Assembly: GCF_017942085.1 (NCBI RefSeq)
Contig: NZ_JAGKSP010000001.1
Coordinates: 558,001 to 622,000 of the forward strand
Length of the DNA: 64,000 nucleotides
Reading direction: 5' to 3'
Source: Paenibacillus lignilyticus
GTDB lineage: Bacteria > Bacillota > Bacilli > Paenibacillales > Paenibacillaceae
Positions 56,662-64,000 of this stretch are shown one piece after another. Positions within the stretch are counted from its first letter, which is position 1; every line of letters begins with the position of its first letter. The position numbers and the translations under genes are program-made. The notes beneath the pieces are model-generated. The model was not told the origin of the DNA. It saw nothing but the letters and a program-made list of their open reading frames with translations, and did no database searches.

Positions 56662-57591
56662 CTAAAACAAGGCGCTGTCTTGATCTATTTTTTTGACAAC
56701 ATAATTGGCTGCGATTACGAGGACGAATCCCACAATGGATTGATAAAACCCGGCTGCCGATGCCATCCCTACATTGTTGAGTTTCGTTAATCCCCGATAC
56801 ACGTAAGTATCAATGGTGTTCGTAACGTCGATCAAAGCGCCGCTATTCATCGGAACCTGGTAGAATAACCCGAAGTCGGAATAAAAGATTTTACTGATAC
56901 TCATTAATGTCAGGATGATGATAATGGATTTGAGTCCGGGAAGCGTAATATGCTTCATCTGTTTCCAACGGCTCGCCCCGTCGATCACCGCGGCTTCGTA
57001 ATAAGACTTGTCGATGCCGACCAGCGTCGCATAATAAATAATGCAGCTATACCCAAAGGACTTCCAGATGCTTACGATAACGATGATATAGGGCCAGTAT
57101 TTTGCCGTCGAATACCAAGAAATTGGATTCAAGCCGCGCGGTTCCAAAATACTGTTATTGATAAAGCCCGATTCCGAGCTCAGAAAAGCGAACACCAGAT
57201 AGCTCACGACAACGATCGAAATTAAATGGGGGAGCAGAATGACCGTTTGATAAGACTTCCGCGCCGCATTTTGACTAATCTGATTGAGTAACATGGCGAC
57301 GCCTACCGCGATAACGGTCCCCAGTACGATAAAGACTACATTGTACAGAATCGTATTTCGGGTTATCGTCCATGCCTCATTCGTCTTGAACAGAAATTCG
57401 AAGTTTTTGAATCCGACCCAAGGGCTGTCCCAGATCCCGATCTGATAGTTGATCTTCTTGAAGGCAATCACAAGACCGCTCATCGGGATGTAGTTATTGA
57501 TCAAGATATAGATACATCCCGGAATGAGCATCAAATAGAGCGGAATAAACATTTTGAATCTTTCTATCTTTTTTTTGGTGAGCAGTAACAT
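56662..57591 (-). CDS. ABC transporter permease (LplB/YteP type)
   Basis: 309 residues, six membrane helices, EAA loop YEAAVIDGASRWKQMK. ATG with GGAGGG upstream. Between the binding protein and the partner permease with short gaps (45 and 19 bases). Confidence 0.93.
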   Translation of the reverse strand: MLLLTKKKIERFKMFIPLYLMLIPGCIYILINNYIPMSGLVIAFKKINYQIGIWDSPWVGFKNFEFLFKTNEAWTITRNTILYNVVFIVLGTVIAVGVAMLLNQISQNAARKSYQTVILLPHLISIVVVSYLVFAFLSSESGFINNSILEPRGLNPISWYSTAKYWPYIIVIVSIWKSFGYSCIIYYATLVGIDKSYYEAAVIDGASRWKQMKHITLPGLKSIIIILTLMSISKIFYSDFGLFYQVPMNSGALIDVTNTIDTYVYRGLTKLNNVGMASAAGFYQSIVGFVLVIAANYVVKKIDQDSALF

Positions 57592-57636
57592 GGCACCCTC
57601 CGCTTATCCTCTATCCGCCGAATAGGTCAAGAGCTC

Positions 57637-59151
57637 TTATTTATTCGCCGCGAGCCATGCATCCAGCTGCTTTTGTTTTTCTGCGATAATTTTGTCAACG
57701 CCGGCAGCCTTTAATTCTTCTAAGTACTTAGGCAGCGTCTTCTCAGGATCCAAGGTACCCGATTCCAAAGCCAGAGCGAATTTCGCGTCAACGTTGCTTA
57801 CCATCGTAATTTCATTCGCCACGCTTTCAGCATTGAAACGGAAACCTTTCGCCGGAGATTGGTGTGCGGAACTGTTATACTGTTGCAGATAGTCCCATTT
57901 ATCCTCAGGCTCGCCTTTCCAGATATAGGCGATCGAAGCGTTAGGCGTTGCCCATGGCAGAGACATCCAGCCCGTATTCCCTCCGTCTACACCTTGCGGA
58001 TAGTCGATTATGCCCTTCGCTTCATCCACCATCACGTAGTTACGATCTTTGACGCCATAGACAAGCAAGTTTGAAATATCCGCATTCGTGTGCACCAGAT
58101 TCAAGAACTCGATCGCTTTTTCCGGATTTTCACTGCTGCTTGCAAGCGACCATCCCATTCCGGAAACATGCCCCGTAATCGAGAACGGCTTCGTCAGTTC
58201 AATGACGGTGAATGGTTTGCCTACTTGCTTTGCGATGTCATCGACGTTGCCCGGATTCAATCCGCTGAAGCCGCCCATCACTTTGCCGGCTTTGAGCAGG
58301 CTGATTCTGCTTTCGGAGTTGTTGGCTGCGTCCGGCATGACCAGACCGCTGGTCGACCACTTGTACATATGGTTGACGAAGTCTTTATAGCTGTCCGTTT
58401 CGATCATGTTAACCACTTTCGTGCTTTCTCCCAATCCGTCGATAACCCCTGAGCCCGTGCCTAGATTATCTTCCGTGCCCGGACGATAGACGTTCGTGAA
58501 ATCAAGCCCAATCGGATACATCTCGGGATGCAATTTTTTCGCTTTCGTCATGATTGCCTCAAGCTGGTCATAGGTTTTCACTTCTTCAGGCTTGAAGCCA
58601 ACTTCGTCGGCAATTTCTTTCAGCATAATATAGCCGTAATTCGTCGCTTTTTCTTTTGCGGTCGGGATTGCGTAGATTTCATTGTTAATTGATACTGCTC
58701 GACGATCGCCTTCGCTCAAGTTTTTCAGAATGTCTTGTCCATGGCCTTCAAGCAGTTTCGTCATCGGCAAAATTTGACCGCTGCTCGAGAGCGAGCTGAT
58801 ATCCAGGGCGAACGTAACGAACAGATCCATCTTTTCACCGGACGACAAAGACAGGTTAGCCTGTTGTTGGAACGACCCGAAACCGACTCTTGTGATGTTG
58901 ACGTCCGCATTGATGAGCGGTTTCGTAATTTTACTGATTTCATCCTCTACGGCTTGAACGTCTTCCTCCTTGCCGTCGCCTACCATCAAGAGATCAACCG
59001 TGTATGGTTTCTCCGCGACCGCGTTTTGGGACGGCTTGGCGTTCTCGCCGCCTGAGGTGTTGTTGGTGCCGTTGTTGCTGCCGCAAGCAGTAAACAATGC
59101 AGTCGACAAAGCCAATACCGAAAGTAACGTGAACATCTTTTTCTGTTTCAT
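57637..59151 (-). CDS. ABC transporter substrate-binding lipoprotein (LplA type)
   Basis: 504 residues, lipoprotein signal with lipobox FTAC, Asn/Thr-rich linker and a long LplA/YtcQ-type fold. ATG with AGGGGAG upstream. A 237-base gap, with an inverted repeat at 59335-59373, separates it from the response-regulator gene; it may have its own promoter. Ligand unknown. Confidence 0.92.
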   Translation of the reverse strand: MKQKKMFTLLSVLALSTALFTACGSNNGTNNTSGGENAKPSQNAVAEKPYTVDLLMVGDGKEEDVQAVEDEISKITKPLINADVNITRVGFGSFQQQANLSLSSGEKMDLFVTFALDISSLSSSGQILPMTKLLEGHGQDILKNLSEGDRRAVSINNEIYAIPTAKEKATNYGYIMLKEIADEVGFKPEEVKTYDQLEAIMTKAKKLHPEMYPIGLDFTNVYRPGTEDNLGTGSGVIDGLGESTKVVNMIETDSYKDFVNHMYKWSTSGLVMPDAANNSESRISLLKAGKVMGGFSGLNPGNVDDIAKQVGKPFTVIELTKPFSITGHVSGMGWSLASSSENPEKAIEFLNLVHTNADISNLLVYGVKDRNYVMVDEAKGIIDYPQGVDGGNTGWMSLPWATPNASIAYIWKGEPEDKWDYLQQYNSSAHQSPAKGFRFNAESVANEITMVSNVDAKFALALESGTLDPEKTLPKYLEELKAAGVDKIIAEKQKQLDAWLAANK

Positions 59152-59334
59152 TGCTGTAGACTCCCCTCGAAACCTTAGTATGTGATAAAGCTTGTATTCA
59201 TCTTAAATAAAATACAGGTTCTCTCTCTACCGATCTTGTTACGTTTATTATCACTTTTAATCCTGTCCAGCACCGAAGCAATGGCCATTGTTGTAAATGT
59301 ATCTTTTCGCTGTTCAATTTGTAACTTCAAAGCG

Positions 59335-59373
59335 AATACCCTCTCGCGCGCCAGCAAGCATGCGGAGGGTATT
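59335..59373 (-). other. Inverted repeat between response regulator and SBP genes
   Basis: Nine-base stem AATACCCTC/GAGGGTATT with a 21-base loop, 16 bases after the response-regulator stop. No T-run, so at best a partial terminator letting some transcription reach the transporter genes. Confidence 0.45.
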
Positions 59374-59388
59374 CCTTTGCTTTCCCTA

Positions 59389-60969
59389 TTACCCGCGATC
59401 CTCGGCGGGCGTGACGTTATACGTCTTCTTGTACACCTGAGAGAAATGGGAGAAGTTCGCGTAACCGACCTTCATCGCGATAATGCTGATCGGCAGCTTG
59501 GTGGATTTGAGCATGGCTTGTGCCAGCTTCATCTTCTCCGTCACGATAAATTCCTTCAGAGACGTTCCCGTCTCAGATTTAAATAATCGGGACAAGTAGT
59601 TCGGATTCAAATAAACTTCCCTGGCAATATCCGTGCGCCGGATATCTTGATCGATATGATCGCGGATATACTGGATAATAAGATCGACTTGATTTTTCAT
59701 TTCTTCTTCTGATCCGGGAAACAGCTTGAAAAACTTCGTCGTATAGGCAATCAATTCTTTCATATCGTCCACGTTCGAATAAGAGTTTAACCATTTCTCG
59801 AGACGGTGCTCGTCTTGGAAAATGCGATCAAGCGGAATATCTCTCGTCTCCGCGGTCGTATATAGCATCTGCATAAACTGCTGATAGAACCTCTTTAGAA
59901 ATTCAGCGTCGATTTTTCCGTCGATCGCCAGTTGATTCAATAAAGCACAGGCTTGGTCGTGAACGACTTCCGTATCGCCTTGCTCAAGCAATTTGCTCCA
60001 CATTCTCACGTTCGGAATCGAATAGGAAACGGTCTGTTGTTCGATTCGATCCTTCAAATGAAACACTTTGCTCGCGAGTGACACATTGTTCTGCATCATC
60101 TCGAGCAGCTGTCCTGCCTGCTCGGGCGCTTCCGAAACGACGATTCTGTCGCCGGTATAACAGGCGATGTCGCAGCCGTAATAAGCATGGTAGACCTCGA
60201 TCAATTTATTCAACTGCCGCAAAACGCCCTCTTGATCGATCAGCTGCCGCTCGGGGGAATACACGAGCAACAACAATTTTCCGTCTTCGATTTGGGCGAC
60301 CAGCACCTGCTGGCCGTATCGCGCGAACAGCTCCGTTACGATATTGCCGATCGTAAATTTCAACATCCCATTGCGCCAGGATTCCATCGTCTCCTTCAAA
60401 CGAAAGACATTCAACGTCACGAGGTAGACTTGATCTTGCGGATCCAGCGAAACCTGAATTTGGCTAAGTTCCTTGATGAAGCTTGCCGAATCTTTACTTT
60501 TGCGGAATATCCAATCCTTAAAAATATTATCCAGCAGGATCTCTTTGTTTTGCTGAAACATCTTACCGTAAGCGTAATACTTTTTCGTTTCGTTCTTCTG
60601 AATGATCTTTTGAATGGCGTTTCGGATCGTGCTTTCGATCGTTTCATACCTCGCGGGTTGGAGAATATAATCGAATCCCCCCAGCTGCATCGCCGTCTTC
60701 GCGTATGTAAAATCGGCGTGCGCCGTTAAAAAAATGCATTCGATGTCGATCTTCCGATCCCGTGTCCACTGGTATAAACTTAGCCCGGTTTCAGCCGGCA
60801 TTTCAATATCGCACAGCATGATATCGATGGGGCGGCTGCTTAGAATTTCTCGCGCTTCGAAAGCATTATAAGCTTTCAGCACGTCCTTTACGCCGATTTT
60901 CGCCCAGTCGATTCCGAAGAACAAGCCATCTACCACTTGCGTCTGATCGTCTACGATGAGTACGTTCAC
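59389..60969 (-). CDS. YesN-type response regulator with AraC output domain
   Basis: 526 residues. Receiver domain 1-120 with acidic Asp7/Asp8, phosphorylation site Asp54 (LCDIEMP) and Thr82; the conserved Lys usually found before Pro is Gln104 here (YILQPARYE). A helical middle part, then an AraC-type double helix-turn-helix (about 425-524; IAREVYLNPNYLSRLFKSE). GTG start overlaps the kinase stop (GTGA). It probably activates the adjacent transporter genes. Confidence 0.92.
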   Translation of the reverse strand: MNVLIVDDQTQVVDGLFFGIDWAKIGVKDVLKAYNAFEAREILSSRPIDIMLCDIEMPAETGLSLYQWTRDRKIDIECIFLTAHADFTYAKTAMQLGGFDYILQPARYETIESTIRNAIQKIIQKNETKKYYAYGKMFQQNKEILLDNIFKDWIFRKSKDSASFIKELSQIQVSLDPQDQVYLVTLNVFRLKETMESWRNGMLKFTIGNIVTELFARYGQQVLVAQIEDGKLLLLVYSPERQLIDQEGVLRQLNKLIEVYHAYYGCDIACYTGDRIVVSEAPEQAGQLLEMMQNNVSLASKVFHLKDRIEQQTVSYSIPNVRMWSKLLEQGDTEVVHDQACALLNQLAIDGKIDAEFLKRFYQQFMQMLYTTAETRDIPLDRIFQDEHRLEKWLNSYSNVDDMKELIAYTTKFFKLFPGSEEEMKNQVDLIIQYIRDHIDQDIRRTDIAREVYLNPNYLSRLFKSETGTSLKEFIVTEKMKLAQAMLKSTKLPISIIAMKVGYANFSHFSQVYKKTYNVTPAEDRG

Positions 60970-62699
60970 CTGGAAACTCTCCCTTTCTCTTCATCCGAAT
61001 GATACGGAATAAATATATCGATGCAAGCACCGCCTGAAGTGCTGAATAAAAACGTGCACTTATTCTGATAAATCACATTGCATCTTCGGATCACGTTCAA
61101 TATGCCGACATGGTCCTTCGAAGAAGACGGATTCGGATCATTCAACAGGACAAGCATCTCATCAGAGAATCCGGCTCCGTTATCCATGACCGTAATGTTA
61201 ACGAATTTATCTTCATTCGTTTCAAGCAGAGCGGCTTTGATCGAAATGATTAACGGGCCATGGATGGAAACGGCATGTTTAATGGCATTCTCTACAAACG
61301 TCAATATCGAAATCGGCGGAATCCGAAAATCCTTTAACCGGCCGTCTACGTTCGTTTTGCAAATCAATTTACGAGAAGCGCTCATCTGCTGTAATTGCAT
61401 ATAGTTCTCTACGCTTACGATTTCATCCGCGAGCGGGACCAAGGAAGAGTTCTCTTGGAACATATATCTTAAATGCCGCGACAGTAAGAGGATCATTTCC
61501 TGTATTTGATCGTATTTCTTCTGTTCCGCGATCCCGAACAAGTTTTTAAGCACATTCAAGTAGAAATGCGGTTTAATCTGAATTTGCAAAAATTGCAGCT
61601 CCGCCTGCTGCTTCTTCATCTCTTTCTCATAGCTTTCGATTTTCAAATCTTTGATTTCCGTCATCATTTCATTGAAGGTACTGCTCATTTGCCTAAATTC
61701 GTTGACGCCGGAGCTTGTACTCATGGTCGCATTCACATGCCCGTTCTTGATTTGTTTCATCGTGGCCATCATTCTCTTCAGCGGTTTAAAGTAAGAACGC
61801 TCCAATAACAGGAACGAAATAAACATCAGCAATAAGATGAACACGGAGCCGACCAAGAAAGCGATTTGGACCGTGTCCAGATTGAACAGGAAACCTCGAT
61901 ACGGCATGATATAAATATAATTTAATTTGGCAGAAGCCGAGTAGTTCTGCACAATAAAATACTTTTGGGGACTGCCGGAAATATAATGGGTTTCATTATG
62001 CTTTCGAATTGCTATTCCCTTGTCCTGAATCGTAGCGATGGAAGTCAGCGGCACACCCTCTTGTGTGGCGAAGGCGAAGAAACTGCCTCCTTGCTTTTGA
62101 CTGAAATGCTGCGGCATGATCATGTCATTGAAATCGATCATACAAACCGTAAATGTATCCCGGGATCCTAATATACGGAACAAATAATAGCTGCCGTTGA
62201 TTTCTTGCGGGAACCACCCCCGCGACCGATAGTTTTCTTTCGTTTGAAGGACGGCTTTCAAAAAACTTTCGGTACCCTCTCGTACGTCATGGGAATAGTT
62301 ATGACGATACGTTTTATAAAAGAGGTTATTCGGCTTGGAATAAACGAACATGCCCCCGATAATTTCATTCGTCTGAAAATAGCCCTGGTATTTCTTCATC
62401 ATGTCTTGCGCATAAAATTGCAAATCTATCGGATCCTGTTTAAACATTAATTTCATAAAACTGGTGTCGCTCGATACTAAATTCGACATATAGGTATCCG
62501 CATTGCTTAGATTTTTTTCGAACGCGTTCTGATACAGCATAATGGAATTCCGATTCGTTTGTTCAATTTTGTTATTTAATACGTTGACTACATAAATATT
62601 GTAAATGATTAGCAGCAGTACAAGCGGGATAACAAAAATCATCATGATAAACACAACTTGCTTCTTCGAAGACAAACTCCATTTCACAGCCAACATCAT
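60966..62699 (-). CDS. YesM-type sensor histidine kinase
   Basis: 577-residue membrane kinase. Helices at about 15-37 and 280-302 flank an extracellular Cache-like sensor; HAMP (about 305-360) and a His_kinase/HATPase part follow. Phosphoacceptor region QIKPHFYLNVLKN, N-box VENAIKHAV, G-boxes MDNGAGF and HVGILNV. Partner of the overlapping response-regulator gene. Start ATG at 62699 or 62696. Confidence 0.92.
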   Translation of the reverse strand: MMLAVKWSLSSKKQVVFIMMIFVIPLVLLLIIYNIYVVNVLNNKIEQTNRNSIMLYQNAFEKNLSNADTYMSNLVSSDTSFMKLMFKQDPIDLQFYAQDMMKKYQGYFQTNEIIGGMFVYSKPNNLFYKTYRHNYSHDVREGTESFLKAVLQTKENYRSRGWFPQEINGSYYLFRILGSRDTFTVCMIDFNDMIMPQHFSQKQGGSFFAFATQEGVPLTSIATIQDKGIAIRKHNETHYISGSPQKYFIVQNYSASAKLNYIYIMPYRGFLFNLDTVQIAFLVGSVFILLLMFISFLLLERSYFKPLKRMMATMKQIKNGHVNATMSTSSGVNEFRQMSSTFNEMMTEIKDLKIESYEKEMKKQQAELQFLQIQIKPHFYLNVLKNLFGIAEQKKYDQIQEMILLLSRHLRYMFQENSSLVPLADEIVSVENYMQLQQMSASRKLICKTNVDGRLKDFRIPPISILTFVENAIKHAVSIHGPLIISIKAALLETNEDKFVNITVMDNGAGFSDEMLVLLNDPNPSSSKDHVGILNVIRRCNVIYQNKCTFLFSTSGGACIDIFIPYHSDEEKGRVSR

Positions 62700-62961
62700 C
62701 TCACCGTCTTATCTCCATTATGTCCCACAACTACAGCAAGTCTGATTATAGCATCTTATCAAAAACGACCTCTCAAAACTACGTGCGATTCCGCCTCGAA
62801 CTAACTAGGCCATTCTCCCTAGCGATATGATCCCATGTTCCCTTGTCACCCGTCATTATACAAAATTATCCTTTAATAATAGAAATATAGCCCTATCCTA
62901 AATTTACTAATAATCTTATTCTGAAATAGATACATAAACCATATTGGGAGGTTCATTTACA

Positions 62962-64000
62962 ATGAAAAAGAGACTTCTGGTCCCAGCGCTTAGCGTAGTA
63001 CTTGCGTCGACAACTGTCTTAAGTTCAGCTGGTGCGGCAACAAAATCCGACACCATCGTGATCAGACATACGCAATTGGGCGAGGCGAAACAACAACGTT
63101 TCAATATCCTTAAAGATGTCTTGAACAGGGTTTCAAAAGAAGTTCCCGGAGTAAAATACAAACTGGACGGCGTAGATTCGGACGTCAACCGCAAAGAGAA
63201 ATTACGTTCTGAAATGGTCGTTAACAAAGCGCCTGCAATCTTCGATCTGTTCGGCGGAGCTGATACGCAGCTTTACGTTGAAGCAAACAGACTGCTGGAT
63301 CTAACACCGATTCTGAAAGAGCTCGGCTTGTCTAATAAGTTTATTTCCTTGGATGAATTTAAAGTGAACGGCAAAATATACGGTCTGCCAATCGGCGGCT
63401 ACCAAGAAGGTTATTTCTACAATAAAGAGTACTTTAAAGCCAAAGGTCTGAAAACTCCTAAAACATTGGCAGAACTTGAGACATTGGCTGCAACGATTAA
63501 AAAAGACGGCAAAACGCCTTTCGCGCAAGCATCCAAAGCCGCATGGGTACCGTTAATGACAGCCAACACCCTGTGGGCCCGTTATGCAGGTCCGGATATT
63601 ACGAATGGCTTCACAACCGGTAAAACGAAATGGAACAGCGCTCCAATGGTAGCAGCCTTTACGAAGTACCAAGATTGGGTGAAAAAAGGCTACTTTAAAC
63701 AAGGCGAACTCGGTTTGGATTATGCCGAACAACGCAACCAACTCATTCGTGGCGAGGCTATTATGATGTATGACGGTTCGTGGGCTTCCAGCGTATTCGC
63801 GGATCCTAAACAAGCCGGAGATTTGACTAACAAAGTGGGCTACTTCCCATTGCCGTCGGTAGCCGGTGGAAAAGGCAGCCAAACAGCCGTTAACGGTGGT
63901 TTCTCCAACGGTTACGGTTTCTCCGCCAAAGTTAAAAACGACAAAAAGCAATTAGCGTTTGTTAAATCGTTTATCAAGAACATGTACAACGATGAAATGC
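62962..64000 (+). CDS. ABC transporter substrate-binding protein (3' partial)
   Basis: At least 346 residues of a family-1 sugar-binding protein, open to the window end. ATG with GGGAGG upstream. The signal peptide (MKKRLLVPALSVVLASTT to SSAGAA) has no lipobox cysteine, so it may be cleaved by ordinary signal peptidase or carry another anchor. The fold opens with IVIRHTQLGEAKQQRFNIL. Divergent from the YesM kinase across a 262-base region in which no clear operator is seen. Ligand unknown. Confidence 0.88.
   Translation, partial: MKKRLLVPALSVVLASTTVLSSAGAATKSDTIVIRHTQLGEAKQQRFNILKDVLNRVSKEVPGVKYKLDGVDSDVNRKEKLRSEMVVNKAPAIFDLFGGADTQLYVEANRLLDLTPILKELGLSNKFISLDEFKVNGKIYGLPIGGYQEGYFYNKEYFKAKGLKTPKTLAELETLAATIKKDGKTPFAQASKAAWVPLMTANTLWARYAGPDITNGFTTGKTKWNSAPMVAAFTKYQDWVKKGYFKQGELGLDYAEQRNQLIRGEAIMMYDGSWASSVFADPKQAGDLTNKVGYFPLPSVAGGKGSQTAVNGGFSNGYGFSAKVKNDKKQLAFVKSFIKNMYNDEM

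Overview
The window looks like a chromosomal segment of a Paenibacillus-type, spore-forming Firmicute. Evidence: a GerA/GerB/GerC germinant-receptor operon, four Lpl/Yte-style sugar-uptake loci with no ATPase gene of their own, membrane-bound AraC and YesM/YesN regulators, an S-layer-homology exoprotein, purine-rich AGGAGG-type ribosome sites with many TTG/GTG starts, and a catabolite (cre) site. This is inference from gene content; no rRNA or tRNA is present to confirm it.

Layout. 1-2745: end of a spore germination operon (+). 2804-4081: cysteine desulfidase. 4239-10936 (-): a beta-galactoside-type uptake and degradation operon (two permeases, binding lipoprotein, GH35 beta-galactosidase, Gfo/Idh oxidoreductase), divergent from its probable regulator, a membrane AraC protein (11121-13376). 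13470-19322: a second carbohydrate locus with Gfo/Idh oxidoreductase, AraC regulator, a fused TIM-barrel epimerase/sugar dehydrogenase, an HPS/KGPDC-type decarboxylase and an UlaG-like lactonase. 19467-28000: XRE regulator with six 29-residue repeats, membrane-anchored multicopper oxidase, truncated DUF421 gene, acetyltransferase, AlkZ-like protein, metY, a small Cys-rich protein coupled to a DHH phosphoesterase. 27979-33783: a 1537-residue beta-helix/SLH exoprotein followed by a parvulin-type foldase.

34095-42712 (-) is a complete thiamine operon. A promoter, a TPP riboswitch and a riboswitch-controlled terminator lead into a deformylase (YlmB-like), TenA, ThiZ, ThiX, ThiY, then ThiF, ThiE, ThiS, ThiG and ThiO. 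It joins salvage of the degraded pyrimidine to thiazole synthesis and coupling; thiC and thiD are not here. Next come a chemotaxis receptor, a Bcr/CflA exporter, a non-coding stretch with a palindrome and an inverted intergenic repeat, and an APH-like kinase.

47709-53097 (-): sugar ABC operon with its own LacI regulator and a PhyH dioxygenase. Two near-identical LacI operators and a cre site overlapping a good promoter explain its control. 53210-55716: aldo/keto reductase, DoxX protein with tandem operators, VOC protein and a VOC remnant. 55755-62699 (-): YesM/YesN two-component system with SBP and two permeases. 62962-64000 (+): start of another binding protein that runs off the window.

The sugar uptake loci lack an ATPase and presumably share an MsmX-type ATPase encoded elsewhere. 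The most unusual items are the fused epimerase-dehydrogenase in an ascorbate-like gene set, the XRE repeat protein, the LacI/cre promoter architecture and the intergenic inverted repeat at 46443-46540.
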